64,000 nt of DNA. Source: Tridacna crocea (lineage: Eukaryota; Mollusca; Bivalvia; Cardiida; Cardiidae). This document shows, one piece after another, positions 1 to 15,200 of the stretch (positions are counted from its first letter, which is position 1; every line of letters begins with the position of its first letter). The stretch is taken from positions 22,651,673 to 22,715,672 of the forward strand of contig OX031070.1 of NCBI GenBank assembly GCA_943736015.1, read 5' to 3'. The translations under genes were made by a program, and so were the position numbers. Below the pieces are notes generated by a model. It saw only the letters and a list, made by a program, of their open reading frames with translations. It was not told where the DNA came from and searched no databases.

Positions 1-88
1 AGTGCACAAGAAACATAACTCTTGATTTCATAATTTAGGAATTATTACCCTTTGTTCTTTTCCTTGCCTAAATTTTATCAGTCCATAC

Positions 89-212
89 CTGTTATAATCC
101 TACTACCATTTGCTCCTCCACAAACCATTCTCAATCCACACAAATGTCCAGTCTCATATACTACAGTTGGGGCCATACTGGATAGTGGGCGCTTGCCTGG
201 CGCTATCTCATT
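89..212 (-). CDS. GGT7: GGT7 exon 12 (last exon in window)
   Basis: Reads NEIAPGKRPLSSMAPTVV and CGGANGSRIITG: the PLSSM serine pair and the GG oxyanion-type turn. CTGCAG acceptor, GTATGG donor; the gene goes on beyond base 1. Confidence 0.93.
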
Positions 213-3200
213 CTGCAGTAAGAATGAAATGACAGATCCCGTTACGTAACGCTTTTTCTTAACCCTTTACCAGACAACACTATTTTCAACTCACCCATAT
301 CAAAAGTATTTTCAAAAAAATGTTTGCTCAAATAGACTTGTCTCTGAAGGAGTAGTTCATTACTTCATTAACAGTGCTCTATAACAGAGTATATTGGATA
401 TCACCTGAAAAAAAGGGAGGAACTGATTGAACCAATATTTATATGCAGTCCAATACAAACTCAGTTGACAACCTTTAACCCTTTCCCAAATGACAAATTT
501 TGGACTCTTCCAAACTGCAAGAGTTTGCAGACGACCATTTTAGATTTTGAGAAAATGGCAAAAAGTTCTCAAAAAGGGTAGAAAACACTGTTGGAAAAGG
601 AGAAATTGCTTGTTACGAACAATTTCTCCTTTTCCCATAGTGTTTTCAAAAGACTTTTACCAAGGCTTGTTTGGGAAAGTGCTAAGTACTTATCTGACAT
701 AGAAATTTCTTTTTATGCCTGTTTTTTTTTTTTTAAAACTCTTTGTCGAACAATCACTTCTTAAGACAAACTGGAGAAAAAGTGACCCAGTATTTTCTAT
801 ATAGTAAAAAAGGTGTTCTGAAAGCTGTTTGTAGCAAAAGTGTTTCATAAACCAATAAATGGTCATTTGCCTGTGTAAAATCCTTACCACACATTGTAAT
901 TTTAGACTTGTCCAAACTGAAAGCACTAATTCTCCATAAAAACGGTAGAAAACATTGTGGAAAAAGGAGAAATGCTGGGTTTCCAGCATTTTCTCCTTTT
1001 CTCACAAGTTTTTCGAACCACTATTTTTTTCACAGATGCTGAAACCCAGGATTGTGTTGTAAAGAGTTAGGATGAAATCAAGAGGTGATCTAAAAGCTTA
1101 CCAGTTTACTTCCCTGACCGGGAGTGTTGAAATCAGCCAACTGGTTGTTAAGAACAATACCTGACTTTGTTACAACCATGGAGCCAAACCAATCATTTAC
1201 AGTGCTGAAAAGATAGTATGTCCAAATACTTATATTTGCTCTAAAACACCATTAGCTTCTCTTTTTTATTGTTTTTACCATGAGTACTGTTTATACACTG
1301 CTTTAACTCTTCAACAAACAACAAAATTTTAAACTTGTCCAAACTGGAAAACAATTACTGATGACAAATTTAAGGCCCAAACCATCATATGAGAGTGTGT
1401 AAGGGAAGGAAATAATGGGATAAAGAGAAGATGTTGTTTACCAAGAGTTTCTCCATTTCAAACAAAGTTTTCAAACACCTTTGCTGCAATAGTCAAGGGA
1501 AGTACCGGTAAATAGTAACAAATTTTACCCTTTATAACTAGAGTTATTTCCCTTGATTAATGCTTAAATTGAAGGCACTATAATATGGAAGCCCATGTTA
1601 AATTTGTGATCCCTTGAATGGAGCCAATTTTGACTCCAAGCCTATAATAGGGAGAAACTTGTTAAAGGTCCATAAAATAAAGCTACATGTCAAATTCAGT
1701 AGCCCTAGCACTTGTGGTTTTAGAGAAGAAGATTTCTAAAACTGTTATTGTTTTTTCAGTTTTGTTGCCATGGCAACCAAGAGTTTTTGAAGGAATCATA
1801 TTCTTTCAATATATTCTGAAGGAGGCCATGGCAGGATCATTTCTATGAAGCTTCATCAAATTTGGATGGATAGTTTCAGTGAAGAAGATGTTTGAAAGAA
1901 AAGTAAACACACATATGGATGGACGCACGACAGACAACAGGCCATGACATAAGCCCACTGGCCTTCAACCAGTGGAGCTAAAAAAAAAATTTTTTTTTCA
2001 GTTTAAGATGAAGGTGGCAGTGTCATTCATGAAAATATTACCAATGATGTTCATTCCTTAAAAATAAATTTCTATCTTTCAAAGAAATAAACAAATATCC
2101 TCCATGTATTCTATCTTTACTCTTTACCACATGACAAAAATGTAGACTAGTCCAAATTCAAAGCATTTGCCAGTTTAAATGTAACTAAAATGAGAAAATC
2201 TATCTTTGATAAAAGAGAAAACATTGTGGGAAAAGGAGAAAATGCTGGCAACCAGCATTTTCTCCTTTTCCCACAATGTTTTCTATATGATTCTTTCTCT
2301 GGGTTGTTAAAAGTCAGAATGGTGTGGTAAAGAGTTAAATAAGCATAAAGTACACTATCACTACCTCGTCACAGAAACAATCAGTTCAGCAGGATCAATG
2401 ACTGAGATATGGGTTGTGCCCTTGTCTTCAGGTAGGCCAATTGACTTGCCATAAAACTCTGCACTGTTGGTCATATTCCCTGTAAGATTTCTCAAACGAT
2501 TGGCTTCTTCTTTGCTGTAAAAATATATTGCATTCTTTACAATAGCTTAACTCTTCACCAGCCTGTGAGACAATAATTTCTTCATCTTCTCCAGATTTAA
2601 AGCGTTTGCAAAGGAAAAATCAGATATGGCTAAAATGATGAAAATTGATTTTAAAATGGTAGATAAAACTATGAGAAAAGATGAAAATGGTGGATTCATT
2701 CTTTTCCCATATACGTACAATCTTAATCACCAACTACAATTACAACACTTTGTATTGATCTCCATAGTTTTCAGCCTCCAAAGTTTTATGTATATGCTAA
2801 GTGCCGAGAATACATCCACTACCTACTTCTATTTTTCATCAACATATATATTTTAAAAGATTAATGCCATTTAATGCCATTAATGTTACATTACAATCTA
2901 AGCCCTGTCAAAATTGAAGAGCATTAACCCAATACCACACAATCCCTACTTTTGACGACCCTGAGAAAGAAGCCTTTAGAAAGCATGGCTGGAAAGGAGA
3001 AAATGCTGGTTACCAGCATTTTCTCCTTTTCCCACAATGTTTTCTATGCTTCACAAAACAAATTTCAATTTTTCAGTCTCTTCTATTTTGTCGTCTGCAA
3101 ATGCTTTCAATTTGGATAAACCTAAAGTTTTGATGTTTGGTAATGAGTTATCAGACAGCAAACTTCACATGACTTAGTGAAAAGAATTGTACCCTAAGAG

Positions 3201-6200
3201 AAGAAAAAAATTAAAAGGAAATGCTGGTACTCTACATCATCTGAATTTCTAACAAATTTTTTAAAAACCAGGATTGCAATAACACAAACTACATGAAAAG
3301 CTGACAAATAAAATGGGACTCAAATGGTGAACATTGTCAATGAAAGGGTAGAAAACATCATGGGAGAAATAGAAGAAAATGCTGGTTACCAGCACTTTCT
3401 CCTTTTTTCACAAGGTTTTCAAAAGTCAGAATTGTGTGGTGAAGGGTTAAATAATAAGATACAATAGCCATGCAATGACCATAGACGGTCAACCTTACTT
3501 TCTCTTTTGTTTTGATCCAAGGACAATAACCCTTTTTCTCCAGGTCATTAAAAACTCAGTATTTCTGTGGTAAAGGAATAAAGAACATTCCTTACCTTAT
3601 CATCACATTGGTAGAGTTTTTTATTTCCTGCATATTAAAGTTTGGATCACCTAGTTTCTCTTTCTGGGCATAACCAAACTTAAATGCCTCCAGAAGCCTG
3701 TGATAAGTCATGTTATCTGGAGTGAGCTGGTACCCTTCCAACATGTTCATTATGGACAATACAACTGGTCCACTACCTGGTGCAGGAACCGACTCAATTG
3801 TGTAACCTGAATGAAGGCAAAATTCACTAACTGCTATTGTATCTGAGAAAACTGTCAATAATTTGAGTTAGCGGTTACATGTACTTTCAATTATCTGTGT
3901 TATTACAATGTTTAATACATGTATCTAAAGAAAAGGCATATAAAATTTGCAAGGTGACTAAAATTCTAGGCTTCAAATAAATGTGACTGGCAGATTTAAC
4001 AGAACAAGAGGGCCAAGATGGCCCTGGATCGCTCACCTGAATTTTTGAGATGACCATAGTCTTTTTTTTTTTTTTTTTTGAGGTATTGAAACATTGGAAT
4101 CAAATTTATAATTTTGCCAAGCAATTTTCAAAAGGTCACCTGTAAAAGTCATTTCGAAATCTGACCATCAGTTTCAAAAAGAAGAATTTTTAAGAATTCT
4201 TCATTTCTGTAAAAGAGCAAGTAGCCCCCATCCACGAGAGCCATGTTTCTTGATGGATCAAAATTTACGAACAAGTTTTGAAAAGGGTCACCCAAGGAAC
4301 ATCTCTCTGAAATTATTTCAAAATCTGACCAGGGGTTTCAGAGAAAGAGAATTTTAAAGAATTTCATCATGTCCGTATAGTGCAAGTAGCCCCCATTCAC
4401 AAGAGCCATGTTTCTTGAGGGATCAAAATTATATGTACAGCTTTTGGAAAGGGTCACGCAAGGAACATCTCTGTCAGATTATTTTAAAATCTGACCACAG
4501 GTTTCAGAGAAGAAGAATTTTCAAGAATTTCTTAATTTCCATATAATGCAAGTAGCCCCCATTCACTAGAGCCATGTTTCTTGGCCAATCAAAATTTCAC
4601 GAACAATTTTAGAAAAGGGTCACCCAAGGAACATCTCTGTGAAATTATTTCAAAATCTGTCCAGCCATTTCAGAGAAGAAGAATTTTCAAGAATTTCTTC
4701 ATTTCTGTATAGTGCAAGTAGCCCCCATTCACCAGAGCCATGTTTCTTGACCAATCAAAATTTCGCGAACAATTTTTGAAAAGGGTAACCCATGGAACAA
4801 GTCTGTGAAATTATTTCAAAATCTAACCAGCTGTTTCAGAGAAGAAGAATTTTTAAGAATTTCTTCATTTCTGTATAGTGCAAGAAGCCCCCATTCACCA
4901 GAGCCATGTTTCATGACCAATCAAAATTTCGCGAACACTTTTTGAAAAGGGTCACCAAAGGAACAAGTCTGTGAAATTATTTCAAAATCTGACCAGTGGT
5001 TTCAGAGAAGAAGATTTTTTAAGAATTCCTTCATTTCTGTATAGTGCAAGAAGCCCCCATTCACCAGAGCCACATTTTTTGACGGATCAAAATTTCACGA
5101 ACAATTTTTGAAAAGGGTCACCCAAGGAACATATCTGTGAAATTATTTCAAAATCCGACCAGCGGTTTCAGAGGAGAAGATTTTTAAAGAATTCCTTCAT
5201 AACTGTATAGTGCAAGAAGCCCCCATTCACCAGAGCCACATTTTTTGACGAATCAAAATTTCACGAACAATTTTTGAAAAGGGTCACCCAAGGAACATAT
5301 CTGTGAAATTATTTCAAAATCCGACCAGTGGTTTCAGAGGAGAAGATTTTTAAAGAATTTGCTAAAAAATTCCATTTGGTTGCCATGGCAACCAGAGTTT
5401 TTGATGGAATCAAATTCTGTGAACAATTTTTAAAGAGGACCTCCCAAGGAACATTCCTGCCAAGTTTGGTCCAAATCCGCCCAGCAGTTTAGGAGGAGTT
5501 GATGTTTAAAAAATTGTTGACGACGCACGACGGACGACGGACACCGGGTGATCCTAAAAGCTCCCCTTGAGCATGTTGTGCTCAGGTGAGCTAAAAACAG
5601 TAGTGATACAAATCTGTTTGTCAGTATAAACAAGATATAGCTTGACATGTATTTGGTTAAAAATTTGATTAAGATTTACAATTATAATTATTCCACTTCA
5701 TGTTTGATCACATGGTAAAAATATGTTAACTATATGTGATGGAACTAACATTTCTTCCCTTTCTCGCATTGTTTTCAAGAGCCTTTTTCTTGTATGGTTA
5801 AGACATAAATGAAGTTGTTGATTGCAACTCTACTTCATATAATGCATGTTTTTATCCTACAAAGATAAAAATCAATCGATGAAAATTTTACAAAATACAA
5901 TCAATTAATGCTACAGCACAGGAAAGATAGTAAAAGATCGACATATTGATCATTAGGGGCAATATCTCACTTTGTCACTTTGTTTTCCAAAGTCACATCT
6001 GACAGATTTATCACAACTGGCCTAGACTAACTCTTTACCCAACTTGAAATTTATAGACCAGTCCATATTAAAACCATTTGTATATGAAAACTTGAACACA
6101 GCTAAAATCATGGTATTTGTCTCTGAAAGGATAGAAAACATTATGACTAAAGAAAGAAATGCTCATTGCAAGCATTTCCTTCTTTACCCAAAATGTTTTC

Positions 6201-9200
6201 AAAAGCTTTCTTTCTGCAGATTATTAAAACATGGGATTGTGTGAAGAAGACTTACCATGATAGGTTGTTTTTACAACATTTCTTGACACACTATTATACG
6301 ACATCAAATCAGATTTCCTCATCACACTTGGAACATCTACATCTGTTACCTGTATTGAATGGTTTAAACTTTATAGATTATTTCATGTCTTGAAAGTCCA
6401 TTAAAATAAGATATGTGGAAGAAAAAAAAAAGCATTCTCTGCGGCAAACTAAATGAGCTCACAGTGTACAAAAACAACCGCTATTAACATTTTTGAACAT
6501 TTTGAAAATTACAAGATGGAAACAATATTAAGGACATACATGTAAATATAAGTCATTGAATTTGAACGAAAACTTTTTGAGATTTAAACAGTTTCAATCA
6601 TAAGAAAATAAAGCAAAGAATAAATTGATAATTCCCAAAACTTAATATCAAATTAAAAAATTTTAAACATGCCATGATAGACAGAATCCTCAGATGACAA
6701 ATGTAGTTTAAATGAGGGAGCTTCTCCCTAAAGGGATTGTAGAAGAGACGAAAATGCTGGTTTTTAGCATTAGATCTATTTGCTAAGACTTTTTTCAAAG
6801 ATTTCTTTCAACAAGGTTGTTGAAAGAAGGAATTATTTGGTAAAGGATTAAAAATCCTGTTAAATGAATATCACAGTTAACACATTACCACACGATCCCT
6901 ACTTTTGACGACCCTGAAAAAGAAGCCTTTAGAAAACATTGTGGGAAAAGGAGAAAATGCTGGTAACCAGCATTTTCTCCTTTTCCCACAATGTTTTCTA
7001 TCCTTCAGAAAACAAATTTCAAATCTTCAGTCACTTGTATTTTGTTGTCTGCAAATGCTTTCAATTTGGATCATCCTAAAATTTTGTCATGTGGTAATGA
7101 GTTAAAGGTAAAGGGGGCAGAGTTTTTCAGCCATTCAAGAGAAATCTAAACTCTTTTAACTTTTTACCAAAATCCCAACTTTTAACGACCCTGAAAAGGA
7201 AAGCTTTTGAAAAACATTGTGGGAAAAGGAGAAAATGCTGGTAACCAGCATTTTCTTCTTTTCCCACAATGTTTTCTTCTCTTCCGAAATCATAATTTAA
7301 ATTTTCACATTTATTCTGTTATCTGCACGTGCTTTCAATTTGGACTTGTCCAAAATTTTGTCATTTTGTAAAGAGTTAAATAGAACAAATATCTCAGATA
7401 CAAATTAGAACTGTCTCAGTCAATTTTAATGACTGCCCACTACATGTACTTTAAATCTGAAGCCATGTTCATAGGTAAGGGTCATATCCAATTTATCTAG
7501 TCTATAATAATATCCATGAAATCTCACAGCCTCAATAATATCATCTGCTATGGTTCCTGAATAGAAAACTTTTGCTCCATGTTCAGCTATTTTGTCTAGT
7601 GTTGCAGCTAAATCTGGACGTTTTATAGTGTCATTTTCTCTTTTAAGGCTTCCATCACTCTTTGTGTAAAATCGCTTCAGTCTTGATTCCATGAATGCAT
7701 TTAGCTTGGAGCTGAATTTTGGATGATGTAAGACATAGTCTGAAATATCAAACAGAAAATTTAGAAATAAGAAATCTGTTTTGTCAAAATATCTAAATAT
7801 ATACATGTACTTACAACTAATAACAGAATGTGATGATAATTTGACGTTTTATTATGTTGCAGAGGGAAAAGTTATAATAGAAATAGACAGTGAACAAATA
7901 TATCAAACCCCACTGTATATGGCTGAGTAATCAGTCAAGTAGTTCTTAACGCATTCATGAAAATTTTTGAATCATCCAAATTTAGAGTTTTGACAGATGA
8001 CAAGTGGGGCCCAAATGATGAAATTTGTCTTCTTAAAGGTAAGGAACATTGAAGGAACTGAAGAAAATGCTGGTTATAACCATTTTCTTTTATTCCACGA
8101 TGTTTTGGAAGGCGGCCTCTTTAAGGCTAGTAAATCCTAGGATTGTTTGGTAACAAGTCACAAGAGGGCGAGTGCCATTTCTATATTCCATCCAGTAGAA
8201 TAAGTGTAATATTGTGACTCAAGAATCTTTCTACTGAAGGAATCTCATCCTATTGGATAATGTAGATCCAAGATTAGACTGATCTTCTGTGAAGTCTTAT
8301 CTTAATCATTACTGGTTCCAAAAACACATTGAGCAACTTGAAAGTTATAGGTTACACTGATTTATATCATTAATATGGAGGTGTAAGATTCAGGCTATTT
8401 TCAAAGCATTTGTCAACAATATGAATGTGAACCTTCCTTCTTTTTGACAGTATACTTTGAGTCATGCTTGGTGAAAAGCTGCTTAATTTATCTGCAAAAA
8501 AATACCAACCAATGACAGCCTACCCAGTCTGTGCAGGATGCCCTGGTTTGAAACTTTTTGCTTTTGGGAAATTTTTTGCATATTGCAGGAGCACTTCATC
8601 TGCGGACAGTGTCTGTTTTATATAAAATCCAATTTATGGATCTTTATTTGTATGGTGACTTACTTTGTGTAGTGCACCATTAAGATGCATTAAACTGCCT
8701 TTAGCCTGGGCATGACTAACATTGCTTGAGAACAACAAAACTCAACAGTGAACAACTGCAGGTTGCACCATTTTTTAAATATTGTTAATCCTGTTACAGT
8801 GGTAACCTCTATCAAGATATATGTAATGAGCTAAAAAGATTAGCACTATATGAATATGTATAAGCATGTGTCTGTCTTTCAGCAGGCAGATTTTGAGAGT
8901 CAAATGTCTCAAAATATCAGAGTACTAAAAATTAGAGATTATTTGCCAACAACAAATTAAATGACACTCAAATAATGCAAATGATGTTAATTACAGTAAA
9001 AAAAATTGAGGGGAATGGAGAAAATGCTGGTTTCCAGTATTTTCTCCTTTTTCCATAATTTTTCTCAAAAGGCTTTTTCCATAGGGTTGTTACATAATGT
9101 TTACTCAGTGGGATGATATCTCGATCTTAAACCATTAACCATTGATTACCCAAAGCAAAATCTTTCTGTCCTTTCATGAAGAAGGTAATTTTGCAATATA

Positions 9201-12200
9201 GATACCTGTGTGTCCAGTCATCTTGAAACCATTCCTTGCAAGGTCAGCAGCTGGCTGCACAACATATTTCCAGGCCAATCTGACGAGAAGAAATATCAAT
9301 TCTTTACCGTAAGTCCCAAATTTAAACAGCTCTGACTATGGCAGCTTTTGAAATCATTGTGAGAAAGAAAAAAAGCTGGTAATCAGGTGATAAAATTACC
9401 ATTTTCTTCTTTTTCCACTGTGTTTTCTACCCTTTCACAGACTTATCCCATCAAACAAGCCAAATTTATTTGTTATCTGCAAGTTTTGCAACACATATGA
9501 ATTTAAATTGGATGTTTAGATTTAGGAAAAATTTTCAGATTTACTCCTAGAGTGTGGGGACCTTCAGACCCTTCTGCAGTATTTTGGCACTTTCAAACAT
9601 GGTGACAAACAGAGAAAATGCTTTACACTACCAAACCATCATGACTGTTAAAAGAAAATGCAAGCGAATGCTTTTGAAAAATATAGTGGAGGAAAGGAGA
9701 AAATGCTGGGTTTTTCAATTAACTTATTACCAAATGAAATACTTTTGGATTTGTCCAAACTGACGGCAAATTTCAGGACAAAAATGACACAATTTTTCCT
9801 TGATATAGCAGAAAACATTATGGGAAAATAGATAATGCTGGTTACCAGCATTTTCTCCTTTCCTCACACTGTTTTAAAAATACTTCTTCCTCAGGGTTGT
9901 TAAAAGTCAGACTGTGTTGCAAAGAGCTAAGCTAATTTAATTTTTCATCTGGAAAAGCTTTCAATGTGGTCCAGTTCAAAATTCTGTCATTTGGTAAAAA
10001 GTCAAAGAGAAATTTGTAACTATGTGTTATACTTTGGTCTCGTATCCTTCCATTACTTGTGTCTTGTTTCACTCCATGTGTAGATTTGAAAGACTACACA
10101 TTTAATTTACAAATTATACAATGATTAATACAAACTGGATGGTTAATACAGCTACTACTAACAGATGTCTCCAATTGACAACTAAATTTACTCAGCATGT
10201 TTTACTCTTGGACAAGCAATTTCTCCTCTTGCTTCAATGATTTCCCCTACATGAAAGAATTCAATCTCAATTCATGCAGATTAAATCTATCCTACTGTAA
10301 CTTCTAGTATATAAAAAGTTGACATAAGCAAGATTCTTTTGTAGTTTTTTTTTCCGGAGAAAAAAGGGTTAGCTACCAGCATTTTCTCCTACAATGTTTT
10401 CTATAGACTTTTTTCTTCAAGCCTTTCAAACTCAGGATTGTGTGGTAACAGGCTAATAGAGTATGGGTTTTATCAAATGTAAAAACTATTTTTTTTTTTC
10501 AAAAAAAAAAAACACACACATTAAAATTAGATGTAGACATACTTTCCATATTTCTTGTGAGCAACCTCCATTCCCTTCAGCTCACCTGGAACTCCAACAG
10601 ACTGTGTTCCCTAGAACATTAACATACAGAAAATGATCCATGCTCTGTGAAAGGGGGGCTTATTAAATCTGTGAAAAAAGTATTGACCCAGGTCAGCCTG
10701 CGCAGCCCTCCCAGGCTGACATGGACCAAAACTTTTCACTATTGGTCAATTTTCTACCTGACAAAGGACCAGTTTACTTAATCCATTACCACACAATCCC
10801 TACTTTTGACGCCCCTGAGAAAGAAGCCTTTAGATAACATTGTGGGAAAAGGAGAAAATGCTGGTAACCAGCATTTTCTCCTTTTCCCACAATGTTTTCT
10901 ACCCTCCACAAAACAAATTTCAAATTTTCCGTCACTTTTACTTTGTCATCTGCAGTTGCTTTCGATTTTGACAAACTTAAAATTTTGTTGTTTGGTAAAG
11001 GGTTAATAATTCAGTCTGTTTTTACACAAAATTAATAGGCTGTTAGACAAATGGACTTTATGGATCCATAATTTAATAAATTATATAATGACTTGCTAAG
11101 TATGATGCATCAAAGAGATAAATTTAGCCCCCTTGTGCTAGAGCATGGTTAAAATGATAAAAAAAAAAAAAAAAAAAATGAAACAATAAGGTGAAAAGCA
11201 ATCTGATTTTATGTCTGCTTGAAAAGTATGAAATAACATTTTTGGACAAAGAAAATACTTGTAAACTATAGATGGTCGAGAGAGAACAAGAGAGAGGGAG
11301 AGGATAGAGAAACTAATGTGTACTTGTTAGTTATGGTCGGATGAGAGAATGATAAAGATAGAGACATAGAGAAATTGAGAAGAAGCAACTGAGAGAAACT
11401 AGAGCTATCACTCAACGTGATCATACCCCCCACCAGCTCCTTGCCACCAAACAGGTCTTTGTCACAGAATGCAGAATTGTTGAGTACAAAAGTAAGAGTT
11501 GAACATGAGCGGAAAATTGTCGCAAGATACGCCCATCTTACCCCTAGCTGTTAAGCTGGGGCATGCACCGGACCAAATTCAAGTATGAAAAACGACAAAG
11601 GGTAATAACTCAAAAATCAAGTGAGCAAGAGTTATGATTCCTGTGCACTGCACTCCCCCTTGATGAGATCTATCCATCCATGAAATTTCATAACCCTAGC
11701 TAGTATAGTTTTGAAGATATGCTCCGGACAAAATTCAAGTATGAAAAACAACAAAGGGTAATAACTCAAAAATTAAGGGAGCAAGAGTTATGATTCTTAT
11801 GCACTGCACTCCCCCTTGATGAGATCTATCCACCCATGAAATTTCATAACTCTAGCTAGTATAGTTTTGGAGATATTCACTGGACCCAATTCATGTATTA
11901 AAGACGACAAAGGGCAATAACTGAAAAATTAAGGGAGCAGGAGTTATGATTCCTATGCACTGCACTCCCCCTTGATGAGATCTATCCACCCATGAAATTT
12001 CATAATCCTAGCTGGTATACTTTTGGAGATATTCACCAGACCCAATTCAAGTATTAAAAACGACAAAGGGCAATAAATCAAAAATTAAGCAAGCAGGAGT
12101 TATGATTCCTGTGCACTGCACTCCCCTTGGTGAGATCTATCCAGCCATGAAATTTCATAACCCTAGCTAGTATAGTTTTGGAGATATTTAGCTTTAACCC

Positions 12201-15200
12201 TTTAACACACAATACCGACTTTACACAACCCTGAGAAAGAAAGCCTTTGAAATCATTTTGGCAAAAAGAGAAGATGCTGGTTACCAGCATTTTCTCCTTT
12301 TCCCACAATTTTTTTCATCCTTACAGAAACAAATTTCAATTTCTGAGTCATATTTATGTTTTCTGCAAATGCTATGGACAAGTCTGAGATATTGTCATTT
12401 GGTACAGCATTTCAGTCCATTTTATATTAGCAGTTCAAAGATTAACTAGGCAGTCATTAAAAATACATACAAATTTCAATCCTTCAGGATTATTTAGGTA
12501 CATATCTACAGTAGTCTCAGACGGGGCTGTCTCCCTGAAATCTATCACTTCTGATGTCTCTACTTTATGATCATGTATCAGCATGAAACCTCCACTGTAA
12601 AGTGATAATTTTCCCATTATCACACAATACTTTTCTACCTACTCAAAATTCGTACAGATGAAGAAAACTACATATTCTAAATTTACTATGAAAATAAGCG
12701 AAAAAAAATTCAAGCAATGTTATGAACAATTGTTCCCCTTCCCTCAATATTTCAATCTTTTGAAAGCTGTCATTTGCTGTGATTCAAAAAGCTATGTATT
12801 AATGGGGCAATGAATTGTTTATATCCTCTTATCCTCTGTACAAAGTTACTTTACCACTGCTAGAAGATAACTTTGTTTAACCCTTACCAAACGACAATAT
12901 TTTAGACTGGTCCAAATTGAAAGCATTTGCAGACGACAAAATAAAAGTAACTGAAAATTTGAAATTTGTTTTGTGAAAGGTAGAAAACATTGTGGGAAAA
13001 GGAGAAAATGCTGGTTACCAGCATTTTCTCCTTTTCCCACAATGTTTTCTAATGGCTTCTTTCTCAGGGGTGCCAAAAGTCGGCATTGTATGGTAATGGG
13101 TTAATCCTGCTACAGACAATTTTTGAAAGTATTCAGGGCAAAAAATTGTAATTCTTATCATGAAAAAATTCTGCTTTAAAATAAATCAAACCACTGACTT
13201 TCTACTAAAGTATTTGACAAATCCAGAACGAAGCACTAGTGGAACACATCATCACAAATCATGAAATCCACCTCAAGAGCATACAAAGCAATGTGGTAAA
13301 ATTGACAGAACAAAAAAAATGTGCTTAAAGATAAACAGTCCACTTGAATTGTATGGCAACCAGTTTTGGGAAAAGAAGCAAATGCTGATAACTAACAATT
13401 AGTCCTTTTCCTCAAATGTTTCTTAATGCTGTCTACATCTGAATCCAAGAAAATTGCATTAACTTTGGTAGAGCAGTAAAACTGATAATAGTAGCAGCAG
13501 CAAGTTGATTGAGTCATTTAACTTGAGGTTCTGTTTACAGTGTGACATCCCAATAGTAAAACAAAAACAAGAAACTAACCCTCCAAGTCCAGAGCTTTCA
13601 GCATTCACAACTCCAACACAAAACATGGCAGCAACTGCAGCATCTACAGCATTACCACCCTTGCTTATCATCTGTAAACCTATATCTGAGCACTCTTTGA
13701 CATCTGCTGCTACTGCTGCATTGGCTCCAATCTAGACACATGCAAAAAGCAGAGTTATAATAAGGGAAAACTTACGTGATTAACCCTTTCCCAAACGACA
13801 AATTTTAGACTCTTCCAAACTCAAAGAGTTTGCAGACGACAATTTCAAATTTTGATGAAAATGGCAGAAAGTTCTCCAAATGAGTAGAAAACACTGTGGG
13901 AAAAGGAGAAATTGCTCGGTTACGAGCAATTTCTCCTTTTCCCACAGTGTTTTCAAAAGACTTGTACTGCAGACACATAAAAACAAGGGCTTGTTTGGAA
14001 AAGGGTTAAAAAGTAACATTGCCTCAAATCTTTACAAAGACCTTCACTGAAAAAATGCAGGAATGGGATTTTATAACACATTTCTTCACTAAATATTACC
14101 AGAATGTTTCCAATAAACTCTTGCACAGACACTTTTAACTAACCCCTTTACCAAACAACAAAATTTTATACTGGTTCAAACTGAAAGCACTTTCAGACGC
14201 CCACATAAATGCTTGAAATTTGTTTCCAGCAGGGTAGAAAACATTGTGGGAAAAACTCAGGGTTGTACAAACCAGAAATTGTTTGGTAAAGGGTTAAAAC
14301 ATCTTTTGCTAAATAACAATACATTCAGGCTTGTAGATACCCATATTCAGTATGGGACAGAATCAACATGACTACCCAAAAACTGTAAGTTTCTATTTCT
14401 TGAAACAAACTTCTTCAACTTTCATCTTCAGTGCAAGGAGCACTTTAGTTTGTCCTGGGAAAACATAAACAAACATGAATTAAAGGTGGCCCTTCAGAAT
14501 TTGGGACGAAAATTTTACAAAAATACAAAAATATCATCCTTATACTCCCAAAGCCGTATAATCGTCATTCATAAAACCCCAGTATTCGAAAACCATCCGA
14601 CAACACGAGAAATTAGAGATTTACTATGGCCAAGGTCGACATCAGCGGGAAACACAAACTATTTTTACATGAACATCTCCCTTATTTACATACTGGAAAA
14701 ACACAGACGAAGCTTAAAACATAGCGTCCGAAGCAAATATTATGAAAAATAATTACATGTTTGTTATGTAATGGAATTTAAGCGTCATTGGTCACGTGCC
14801 AGTCACTTAACATTCCCATAATGCATTTTTTTTGTTTTTGGCGCGAAATCTAAAAATAGCTAAGAGGCTACGTAGCCTTTTAAGGGAATACCATCAAAAA
14901 AATTTTTTGGGGTAATTTTATGATTTTTAATTATTGATGATTTGTATTGTTTTTTCATAAAAATTTCAGTGATATATATATTTTTTGATTTGGTGTGATG
15001 TGAAATTTCTAAGCACCCACCTTTAAACTTAACCCTTTACTTCATAGATACTCATTTCTACGCATTGCTTGTAGGAGCCTTTGGAAAACATTGTGGCAAA
15101 AGGTGAAATTGCTCCTGACGAGCAATTTCACCTTTTGTCACAATGTTTTCTATGCTATCAAAAGGTGTCATATACACATAAGAAACGGTTTCATCCTTGC

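Noticed and set aside
2115-2338. MITE hairpins as individual microRNA genes
   Set aside because: The same hairpin recurs dozens of times with transposon ends; small-RNA data would be needed before calling any copy a miRNA.
13780-14009. CRISPR-like array from the regularly repeated palindromes
   Set aside because: The repeats are whole transposons with TTAA termini at irregular spacing in eukaryotic introns.
14450-14752. 100-codon open frame
   Set aside because: Falls in the family-J element and is not open in the second copy at 59841.
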